The notes beneath the pieces were generated by a model. The model made no database searches. It was not told the origin of the DNA and saw nothing but the letters and a program-made list of their open reading frames with translations. A program made the position numbers and the translations under genes. Of a stretch of 11,962 bases of DNA, positions 6,683 to 11,962 are shown piece by piece; positions within the stretch are counted from its first letter, which is position 1, and each line of letters begins with the position of its first letter. The stretch spans positions 1 through 11,962 of the forward strand of contig JBKCCF010000144.1 of the NCBI GenBank assembly GCA_046305255.1. Direction: 5' to 3'. Source of the DNA: UBA6136 sp046305255 (lineage in GTDB: Bacteria; Pseudomonadota; Gammaproteobacteria; Methylococcales; Methylococcaceae).

Positions 6683-6710
6683 CCCCACCTGGGTAACGCA
6701 TCAGGTGGGG
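6683..6710 (-). terminator. Hairpin between the DUF5765-like gene and the small membrane protein gene
   Basis: This is a perfect 8-bp inverted repeat, CCCCACCT and AGGTGGGG, with a 12-nt loop. It starts 15 nt past the stop of the leftward gene ending at 6725. No U-tract follows in either direction. It may be a processing or stabilising hairpin or a weak terminator rather than a standard intrinsic terminator. It ends 15 nt before the ATG of the next gene. Confidence 0.45.
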
Positions 6711-6724
6711 ACAGCAGCTGCATC

Positions 6725-7471
6725 TCAGGCGGTTTGGGGCTTGGGGTAGAAGGGCCAGCGCACCACATGCAGGTACCTGCGGATGGGCGTTTTGATGACA
6801 GAAAGACAGAGGGCTATTGAGAACAGGCACCAGACCGCAGCATATTCATTGGGATCGGAGGTGGTCAGTTCGGATAGCAGGGGTCCTATCAGAATGTGGA
6901 AAGCCACAAAGCGCCAAGACCCGTAGACGACGGGCATCACGAAGCCCACGAGGATATAGGTTACGCCATGCAGGCCATAGATGAAGCCAGGAATCAGGTG
7001 GGTCAGGTCGATTCTGATGCCGTTCAAGGGCAATTGCCACGCGATATGCCAGTCACCCGACACCGAACACGCCTGACTACCGCAGAAGGCTTCCAGCCCC
7101 ACAATGCAATTTCCGGCCCATGCGAACGGGTACATCTTGACCATCATGGAGACCGCACCAATCGCACAAATGGTATAGACCACTGTGCTAATTTTGTGCT
7201 TCACCTCGTCAGGGATGAAGTACATGGCGACCATGTTGACGAAAAAAGGCTGGAAAGCAATATGCAGGTAGCCAAATAAGGTCAGAATCTGGTTGGGTGG
7301 GGAATCACACAAATCAATGTAGACATACGTTGCAGCCTGCAGCAGTTCCATGCAGGCAAAATAGGTCAGGGGTATCCACAATTCCTTTGACTCGCCTTTA
7401 TAAGCGACATAAGCAGCTGTTCCGAAACCGATTGTGGCGAGTACCGCCGACGCTTCTCCACTCCAACACAT
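6725..7471 (-). CDS. Seven-helix membrane protein, DUF5765-like
   Basis: The 248-residue product starts M-C-W-S-G-E-A-S, which matches the opening I associate with DUF5765 integral membrane proteins ('MCWS..AS'). About seven hydrophobic helices can be seen, near residues 8-26, 32-53, 62-86, 93-115, 155-180, 188-205 and 212-230. A Cys-rich loop between helices 4 and 5 (N-C-I-V-G-L-E-A-F-C-G-S-Q-A-C) is probably external. Function is unknown. The frame extends 37 codons further upstream, but the ATG at 7471 follows GAGAG and gives the family start. It lies 208 nt downstream of tusE, so it probably has its own promoter. Confidence 0.65.
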   Translation of the reverse strand: MCWSGEASAVLATIGFGTAAYVAYKGESKELWIPLTYFACMELLQAATYVYIDLCDSPPNQILTLFGYLHIAFQPFFVNMVAMYFIPDEVKHKISTVVYTICAIGAVSMMVKMYPFAWAGNCIVGLEAFCGSQACSVSGDWHIAWQLPLNGIRIDLTHLIPGFIYGLHGVTYILVGFVMPVVYGSWRFVAFHILIGPLLSELTTSDPNEYAAVWCLFSIALCLSVIKTPIRRYLHVVRWPFYPKPQTA

Positions 7472-7533
7472 AGTGATTCTCTCTTTATAATTTTGGCTTT
7501 GTTCAGCATACGGGGCGAAGGAAGGATCCGCGC

Positions 7534-7553
7534 ATGCTTGAATGTTCAAGTAT
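7534..7553. promoter_or_regulatory. Operator-like inverted repeat upstream of the DUF5765-like gene
   Basis: The core CTTGAA-TG-TTCAAG is a perfect dyad, extended by AT on both sides with one G/T mismatch in between. It lies 63 nt before the ATG at 7471. The symmetry and length suggest a dimeric repressor or activator site. No regulator is encoded beside it. Confidence 0.3.
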
Positions 7554-7643
7554 GGATTGTGTTGCCGCACTGATGCAGACAAGGTCGCAAGTCTACAGCA
7601 TCAGCCTGGTGATCTCGACGTTTACGAACAGCTTTGGAAAACA

Positions 7644-7723
7644 GCGACCAGACAGGACCTGGCTTGTAACGCCGTCTCATCAAAAACAGCCTGGTGGTTT
7701 GGGCAGACCTGCGACCAGACAGG
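7644..7723. repeat. Short direct repeats at the tusE 3' end
   Basis: The 13-mer GCGACCAGACAGG occurs at 7644-7656 and again at 7711-7723 inside the tusE end. A 10-mer, CAGCCTGGTG, occurs in the same order at 7602-7611 and 7687-7696. The two pairs are 67 and 85 nt apart, as in a decayed partial duplication with an indel of about 18 nt. Confidence 0.3.
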
Positions 7724-8021
7724 CGAACCTCACAGGGCTCCCGGCAAACAGAGCATTGAGATAGACGGAATTACCCTTGGCCTCCCCCAGCATCAGGCTC
7801 ACACCCTTCACGAACATCCGGTTATTGGGCAGATGTCTGAATTTTTGGTAGTACTCCCTGATGTATCGGATGATCTCCCAATGCGCATCAGTCAGAAGAA
7901 TGGGGACAGAACCCGCCAGGGCGACCGCCACTGTCTCATTCCAGTCGGACGGATTTACCAGAAACCCGTCTTTTGTGGTGACAATTTGCTGACCGTTGGA
8001 CTGCAACACAGGGTTCACCAT
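7680..8021 (-). CDS. tusE: TusE/DsrC-family sulfur carrier with both C-terminal cysteines
   Basis: TusE accepts persulfide sulfur from TusBCD and passes it to MnmA for 2-thiouridine in the tRNA wobble base. The 113-residue protein keeps the family features: D-G-F-L-V-N-P-S-D-W near 18-27, and the C-terminal arm A-G-L-P-K-P-P-G-C-F. Cys112, the penultimate residue, is the carrier cysteine. A second cysteine, Cys101, lies 11 positions before it. That spacing is typical of DsrC, whereas E. coli TusE has Thr there. The start is the ATG at 8021, inside ATGGTGA, so it overlaps the tusB stop by 7 nt. Upstream codons in the same frame lie within tusB and are not needed. Confidence 0.9.
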   Translation of the reverse strand: MVNPVLQSNGQQIVTTKDGFLVNPSDWNETVAVALAGSVPILLTDAHWEIIRYIREYYQKFRHLPNNRMFVKGVSLMLGEAKGNSVYLNALFAGSPVRFACLVAGLPKPPGCF

Positions 8022-8293
8022 GTCACTATGGGGTTGTACTCGACGGTAAGCCGGACAAAAGCCGGGTAGTCGAGTTGTGTCCACCCCGCACGTAAACGGG
8101 CAGGTGAAATGCCCCTAAGCCGTAAATCTTCGACCAGCACGAATAGCCTGGGCGGTGCCGTCGAGGCTTTCAGGTCGGACAACGTGCTCGCATAGACGCC
8201 ATCACTCAGCAGGAGGATGGCATCAGACTCCCCCGCCCGCGCCAGACAGGTACCCAAAATGTCGGCTCGACTCACGAGATGCATAACACCCAT
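8015..8293 (-). CDS. tusB: Sulfurtransferase complex subunit TusB/DsrH
   Basis: This is the third subunit of the TusBCD hexamer that relays sulfur from TusA to TusE. The 92-residue product aligns with E. coli TusB over its length: an N-terminal M-H-L-V-S-R, L-L-L-S-D-G-V-Y-A, V-E-D-L-R-L-R-G, and the terminal D-Y-P-A-F-V-R-L-T-V ending in W. Cys16 lies 15 residues before the D-G motif. That matches the spacing I recall for the conserved Cys20 of DsrH and is not present in E. coli TusB. The ATG at 8293 follows the tusC stop by 3 nt; an ATG three codons later (8284) is an alternative start. Confidence 0.9.
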   Translation of the reverse strand: MGVMHLVSRADILGTCLARAGESDAILLLSDGVYASTLSDLKASTAPPRLFVLVEDLRLRGISPARLRAGWTQLDYPAFVRLTVEYNPIVTW

Positions 8294-8296
8294 CAA

Positions 8297-8653
8297 TCAG
8301 CACCCCAAAACCAGATCAAACCCCTGCAACAGGGCAGACAACCGGGCGCGATCAACAAGCTCGGCGTTGATCACCAGGTCCGACGGGGTCATATCCCGAC
8401 TCACCAGCGACTCTGACTCCACCCACACACTTTCCACCCCGTAGAGGCTGAAGGCTTCCAGCATCTCGCCGATCACCGGCTGGCCGTTCTCTGCCTGCTG
8501 CCCCTGCCTGAGTTGGTAGATGCCATCATCCAGATAAAGCACACTCACCGCCTGATCAAAAGCAGCCATCGTCAGTACCATGTCCAGCGTCTCCCGCGCC
8601 CTGAGACCCGCTTGCGGCGGGGTCCTGATTATGAACAGAAAGCGCCGGGGCAT
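8297..8653 (-). CDS. tusC: Sulfurtransferase complex subunit TusC/DsrF
   Basis: This is the second subunit of the TusBCD sulfur relay complex in the cytoplasm. The 118-residue product has the DsrE/F/H fold pattern: M-P-R-R-F-L-F-I-I-R-T-P-P (strand 1), a helix with A-R-E-T-L-D-M, then A-A-F-D-Q-A-V-S-V-L-Y-L-D-D-G-I-Y-Q-L. The length fits the family (about 119). The start is the ATG at 8653, 4 nt after the tusD stop, with GGTGG in front. A TTG at 8668 would overlap tusD and is less likely. As in the family, it has no catalytic cysteine in the usual position; the only Cys is the last residue. Confidence 0.9.
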   Translation of the reverse strand: MPRRFLFIIRTPPQAGLRARETLDMVLTMAAFDQAVSVLYLDDGIYQLRQGQQAENGQPVIGEMLEAFSLYGVESVWVESESLVSRDMTPSDLVINAELVDRARLSALLQGFDLVLGC

Positions 8654-8657
8654 GCTT

Positions 8658-9032
8658 TTATCCACCAAACACCATTACCCGGTCGGCCGCAAGGCAGGCC
8701 TCCACCCATAGACCCAGACCACCCGCCCGAAACCCCACCAGAGTAGGCACCATTATCCGGTCAGCAGCGTGCTCCAGCATCCCTCGCCGCTCTGCCGCCG
8801 TAATGCAAAACACAAGATCCAGATCGGCACTATCGGCCAGTGCAGCCCAGTCGGGGGCGGTCACTCCATCTGAAGACAGAGCCGGAATCCACGCATTGAA
8901 TACACCGTCACCATAAAAAAATACCCTGATGACTGTGTGGCCGTTGGCAAGGGCTGCTCTGATAAACTGGTAAGCCGAACTTGCGGAACCCGACTGATGA
9001 GGGGCAGCGTTGATCTGAATGGCATATTTCAT
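8658..9032 (-). CDS. tusD: Sulfurtransferase complex subunit TusD/DsrE
   Basis: This is the first gene of the leftward tusDCBE unit. Its product takes persulfide sulfur from TusA within the TusBCD complex. The 124-residue protein opens M-K-Y-A-I-Q-I-N-A-A-P and has G-D-G-V-F near 41-45. Cys76 lies in D-L-V-F-C-I-T-A-A-E-R-R-G and corresponds to the active-site Cys78 of E. coli TusD and A. vinosum DsrE. The gene starts at 9032, divergent from bepA. No clear Shine-Dalgarno precedes it. tusA is not in the window. Confidence 0.93.
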   Translation of the reverse strand: MKYAIQINAAPHQSGSASSAYQFIRAALANGHTVIRVFFYGDGVFNAWIPALSSDGVTAPDWAALADSADLDLVFCITAAERRGMLEHAADRIMVPTLVGFRAGGLGLWVEACLAADRVMVFGG

Positions 9033-9109
9033 GGGCGATTCTTGAAACTGCGAGACCGGATCCCGATCATCTTCACATTAAAGGTTAATTTCCTGGCGCA
9101 TATTTCAGC
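9033..9109. promoter_or_regulatory. Divergent intergenic region tusD / bepA
   Basis: This 77-nt gap separates two start codons facing away from each other, so it should hold promoters for both the tus operon and bepA. It contains an AT-rich stretch, with TTAA repeated on either side of AGG (9078-9088). I could not assign -35/-10 pairs with confidence, and neither start has a strong ribosome site. Confidence 0.4.
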
Positions 9110-10570
9110 ATGAAGCTCAAACATTTCCTGACCTGCCTGCTGATCCTCGCCCAGATGGCGCTACCCTTCCGTTGCGTACTGGCCGAGCTGAAGATTATCG
9201 AATTACCGGATATTGGCGATCCCACCGGCACCCTGATGACACCGCAGCAAGAAGCCGAACTTGGCGCTGCATTCTACCGAAATCTGCACAACCAGATGGA
9301 GGTAAACCAGGACCCGGAGGTTCTGGACTACATGCAGTCGTTGGGTTCGCGGCTTACCGCATCCAGTGACAACCCCTCCCAGCCCTACACTTTTTTTGTG
9401 GTAAACGATCCTGTCATCAATGCGTTTGCAGGGCCGGGAGGCTACATCGGGGTCAATTCAGGGTTGATACTGCTGTCCGAGGAAGAAAGCGAACTTGCCT
9501 CGGTACTGGCGCATGAAATCTCCCACGTCACCCAGCGGCATTTATTCCAGACATTTCAGGCAGCCAGCCGTATGTCGATCCCTACTGCCCTCGCCATGCT
9601 GGGCGCAGCCCTGATTGGCGCCAAAGGGGGTGGCGGTCAGGCAGCGACGGCGGCCATGATGGCGGCGCAAGCGGCCAGCGCGCAGTATCAGATAAACTTC
9701 ACCCGCGACAACGAAGCAGAGGCCGACCGTGTCGGCATGCAGATCCTGTCGAAATCAGAGTTTGATCCCAGGGCGATGCCCTCCTTCTTTGAGCGAATGC
9801 AGCAGTCGACCCGTTTCTCAGGCAATCATATCCCCGAATTCCTGCTGACCCATCCCGTCACGGTCTCGCGCATCTCCGATACCCGGGACAGGGCCGAGCA
9901 GTTTGCCTATCGGCAATATGCTGACTCGATGGTTTACCAGACGATCAAGGCCAAGCTGCGTCTGCTTACATCGCCAAGCCCCCGCATGGCATTGGACTAT
10001 TTCAAAACGATGAGCGGTCGCGGCACCAAAACCCAGCAGGATATCAATGCCTACGGCCTGGCGATGGCCCAGTCAAAATTAGGCCAGACCGAGACCGCCA
10101 AGGCCAGTTTGCAGCGACTTGTCCAGACATACCCTCATCAGTCACAGTTCATGAATGCGCTCGCCAACACCGAGATGGATGGCAAAAATTATACGAAGGC
10201 GGCTCAACTGTATGACCTTGCGCTGCAGCGATTCCCGGGCAACCAGGCCATGACCCTCAACTATGTCAGGGCGCTGCTCAATACCAATGACGCGGCCAAA
10301 GCCCGCAAACTGCTGCATGAATACACTCAGCATCATCGGACAACGCCGGATGTTTATGAACTTATGGCAGAAACCTACAGCAAACTGGGTAATGCCGGTG
10401 AGTCGCATCGCTATTATGCTGAAGGCTATTACTTGCTGGGCCAGACCAAGTCGGCCCTGCTGCAATTGCAGCTTGCCAAGCGCGCGGCGGGTGGAAACTT
10501 CTACCTCAATTCAGTCATTGATGAGCGGATGAGCCTTTGGAAGGCGGAAGAACGCGACCAGAAGGATTGA
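9110..10570 (+). CDS. bepA: Periplasmic M48 metalloprotease/chaperone BepA with TPR domain
   Basis: BepA works with the BAM complex and LptD in the periplasm: it helps outer-membrane proteins assemble and degrades stalled ones. The 486-residue product matches E. coli BepA (487). A signal peptide covers about residues 1-25 (basic start, hydrophobic F-L-T-C-L-L-I-L-A-Q, then V-L-A before E-L-K). The zinc motif H-E-I-S-H is at 135-139. The third ligand is probably Glu202 in E-A-E-A-D. L-L-T-H-P holds His248, equivalent to the His246 switch of E. coli BepA. TPR-like helical repeats fill about residues 300-480. A Gly/Ala-rich loop between the two zinc motifs is normal for the family. The lipoprotein gene follows after 41 nt and is probably co-transcribed. 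Confidence 0.93.
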   Translation: MKLKHFLTCLLILAQMALPFRCVLAELKIIELPDIGDPTGTLMTPQQEAELGAAFYRNLHNQMEVNQDPEVLDYMQSLGSRLTASSDNPSQPYTFFVVNDPVINAFAGPGGYIGVNSGLILLSEEESELASVLAHEISHVTQRHLFQTFQAASRMSIPTALAMLGAALIGAKGGGGQAATAAMMAAQAASAQYQINFTRDNEAEADRVGMQILSKSEFDPRAMPSFFERMQQSTRFSGNHIPEFLLTHPVTVSRISDTRDRAEQFAYRQYADSMVYQTIKAKLRLLTSPSPRMALDYFKTMSGRGTKTQQDINAYGLAMAQSKLGQTETAKASLQRLVQTYPHQSQFMNALANTEMDGKNYTKAAQLYDLALQRFPGNQAMTLNYVRALLNTNDAAKARKLLHEYTQHHRTTPDVYELMAETYSKLGNAGESHRYYAEGYYLLGQTKSALLQLQLAKRAAGGNFYLNSVIDERMSLWKAEERDQKD

Positions 10571-10611
10571 GCGTTCGCACTCACTTTACTCGACCCAACA
10601 GGAAATCAATC

Positions 10612-11379
10612 ATGATGTCCCGCTATAAGCCCTTGCCACTGCTGGCCCTGCTGGCCGTGTTGTCAGGCTGCCATTTTCTAAATCAGCACTCGGCGTCTTC
10701 GCTCAGGGGTGGCGTCACCATCAAGAACGAAATCGCGACGGCGACAGCCCCGAGCGCCGGCCCGGTAAACATTTATGTTGCCGACTTCGATCTCACTGCC
10801 GCCAACATCAAAACGGACCCCGGCATCGGCGGGCTACCCAATCAAATTGCCGACTCTGGCGGGCTCTTGGGCACGCTTGGCAAACAGCTACCGGGTTCAA
10901 GCATGACCGGTAACGCTGAAGAACAGGCTCCGCAAATCGTATCGGCCATGGCCGAAGATCTCATCACCAGCCTGAGCCGGAAGGGAATCCATGCTGAACG
11001 GGTTGCCAGTGTCAGTAGCCCGCTCCCGACTGCAGGTTGGCTGATACAGGGTAGATTTATCGACGTTGATGAGGGCAATCGGCTGCAGCGTTCAGCCATT
11101 GGTTTCGGCATGGGCGCAACCCAGCTGGATATTGAGGTACGGATCAGCGACCTTGCCGGCAAGCAGCCGACACAGCCCTTCATTGTTTTCGGCACATCCA
11201 AGCAAGCCAGCATGATGCCGGGTGGGTTCAACCCCTATGCTATAGCCGCAAAATTCCGCATGGAACGCAAGGCAACCGCAAAGGATATTCAACAGACAGC
11301 CGACCAGATCGTTGCAGAAGTCCTGAAATATCAATCGAAATTTCAGGAGCAGGCATCCTCCCGAAGCGCAGGCCGGTAA
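10612..11379 (+). CDS. DUF4410-like lipoprotein
   Basis: The 255-residue product has a lipoprotein signal: M-M-S-R-Y-K, a hydrophobic run, then the lipobox L-S-G-C with Cys20. Residues +2/+3 are His-Phe, not Asp, which favours outer-membrane sorting. The mature part has V-N-I-Y-V-A-D-F near 44-51 and G-R-F-I-D-V-D-E-G-N-R-L-Q-R-S-A-I-G-F-G, a pattern I associate with DUF4410. That family is of unknown function and resembles proteins that assemble periplasmic or envelope complexes. The C-terminal helix is charged. The ATG at 10612 follows AGGA by 8 nt; upstream codons in frame overlap bepA. Position after bepA suggests an envelope role, which is inference. Confidence 0.75.
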   Translation: MMSRYKPLPLLALLAVLSGCHFLNQHSASSLRGGVTIKNEIATATAPSAGPVNIYVADFDLTAANIKTDPGIGGLPNQIADSGGLLGTLGKQLPGSSMTGNAEEQAPQIVSAMAEDLITSLSRKGIHAERVASVSSPLPTAGWLIQGRFIDVDEGNRLQRSAIGFGMGATQLDIEVRISDLAGKQPTQPFIVFGTSKQASMMPGGFNPYAIAAKFRMERKATAKDIQQTADQIVAEVLKYQSKFQEQASSRSAGR

Positions 11380-11541
11380 TCTACTGATCCACAACAGAGT
11401 AGACCCTTGCTTATACTTGATTTCAATTTGGGGCGTGAGTCATTGGGGGCTGGCCTGTAGCAGTCGCCGGCCACACTCAGCGGTTCAAGAACCTTTGTCA
11501 GCCCGCATGTGTCTGTGAAGCCGAGGCATAGGACCCGGGTC

Positions 11542-11559
11542 TATAACGCAGCGCGAGGA
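11542..11559 (+). promoter_or_regulatory. -10-like box and ribosome site before the YheT-type gene
   Basis: TATAAC (11542-11547) abuts a perfect 10-bp palindrome GACCCGGGTC (11532-11541). GAGGA (11555-11559) is a clear Shine-Dalgarno for the ATG at 11563, at short spacing. No -35 is convincing. If the -10 is real, the 5' UTR would be only about 8-10 nt. Confidence 0.3.
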
Positions 11560-11562
11560 TTT

Positions 11563-11962
11563 ATGAACAAGACTGTCACCGCCGACTTCACCCCAGCCTG
11601 GTGGTTGCCGGGTCCTCATGTGCAAACACTCTGGCAGCCCTTGTTCAGAGTCAGACCCAAACCCGCAGCATATCGTGAACGACTGGCGACACCGGATGGC
11701 GATTTTCTAGATCTGGACTGGTTCGGTCCAGAGGGCCGGTTCCTGGTCATTCTGCTACACGGTCTGTCAGGTTCGTCCCGTTCACCCTATATCCGTGGCA
11801 TGCAAATGGCCCTCGCGAATCAAGGCTTACAGACGGTAGCGATCAATTTCAGAGGCTGCAGCGGTCACCCCAACCACACGTCACGCGGCTACCATTCGGG
11901 TGAAACACGGGATTTTGATCACGTTGTGACCACTCTGAGCCAGCGCCGTCCGGAACTGAGCC
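11563..11962 (+). CDS. YheT-family alpha/beta hydrolase, 5' part only
   Basis: The first 133 residues are in the window; the gene runs past the right edge. The start reads W-W-L-P-G-P-H-V-Q-T-L-W-Q-P, the usual opening of the YheT/ABHD1-3-like hydrolase family. L-L-H-G-L-S-G-S-S at residues 65-73 is the oxyanion-hole strand and turn. I-N-F-R-G-C-S-G near 92-99 and G-Y-H-S-G-E-T-R-D-F near 108-117 are further family signatures. The catalytic Ser, Asp and His lie beyond the edge. Substrates are probably esters or lipids, but none can be read from the sequence. It stands 183 nt after the lipoprotein gene, with its own ribosome site. Confidence 0.88.
   Translation, partial: MNKTVTADFTPAWWLPGPHVQTLWQPLFRVRPKPAAYRERLATPDGDFLDLDWFGPEGRFLVILLHGLSGSSRSPYIRGMQMALANQGLQTVAINFRGCSGHPNHTSRGYHSGETRDFDHVVTTLSQRRPELS

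Noticed and set aside
7472..7582. 37-codon N-terminal extension of the DUF5765-like protein
   Set aside because: The M-C-W-S start with GAGAG before it fits the family; the extension is polar and crosses the likely promoter and operator.
8022..8084. 21-codon extension of tusE into tusB
   Set aside because: It would overlap tusB coding sequence; the ATG at 8021 gives the normal TusE length and coupling.
11440..11475. GGCTGGC/GCCGGCC hairpin after the lipoprotein gene
   Set aside because: The short stem with a G·U pair, 11-nt loop and no U-tract is too weak to call a terminator.
1..11962. Mobile elements, phage genes, CRISPR arrays, tRNA or rRNA
   Set aside because: No transposase or integrase signatures, no regularly spaced repeats and no tRNA-like or rRNA sequence were seen.

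Overview
The window looks like ordinary chromosome of a gammaproteobacterium. The evidence is the E. coli-type short LeuA, the large/small AHAS pair followed by a class I IlvC, the tusDCBE operon, BepA and a YheT-type hydrolase. No tRNA, rRNA, CRISPR array, insertion sequence, integrase or phage gene was seen. Nothing in the sequence allows a genus to be named.

Left part (1-6710, all leftward genes). Reading along the minus strand, there is a small single-pass membrane protein, then ilvB-ilvH-ilvC (acetohydroxyacid synthase large and small subunits, ketol-acid reductoisomerase). A strong hairpin at 2944-2968 closes that unit. Next come pssA (CDP-alcohol-type phosphatidylserine synthase) and leuA (2-isopropylmalate synthase, the first step of leucine synthesis from the valine intermediate). 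Last is the 5' end of a probable family 4/5 uracil-DNA glycosylase that runs off the left edge. The enzymes for the common valine/isoleucine/leucine branch therefore sit together with one phospholipid gene between them. Both biosynthetic entry genes have structured leaders. leuA has a long leader with a short upstream reading frame that ends inside a hairpin. ilvB has a terminator-like hairpin about 24 nt before its start codon.

Middle part (6725-9032, leftward). A seven-helix DUF5765-like membrane protein lies next to tusD-tusC-tusB-tusE, the sulfur relay that hands persulfide sulfur to MnmA for 2-thiouridine in tRNA. The TusE and TusB here carry extra cysteines at positions I recall as characteristic of the sulfur-oxidation homologues DsrC and DsrH.

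Right part (9110-11962, rightward). bepA, a periplasmic M48 metalloprotease and chaperone with TPR repeats for outer-membrane assembly, is followed 41 nt later by a DUF4410-like lipoprotein. The 5' part of a YheT-family alpha/beta hydrolase runs off the right edge. tusD and bepA are divergent from a 77-nt gap.

The core enzymes are confident calls because catalytic residues can be placed at the expected positions. The regulatory elements (two leaders, promoters, palindromes) are my own pattern reading and need folding, conservation or transcript data.
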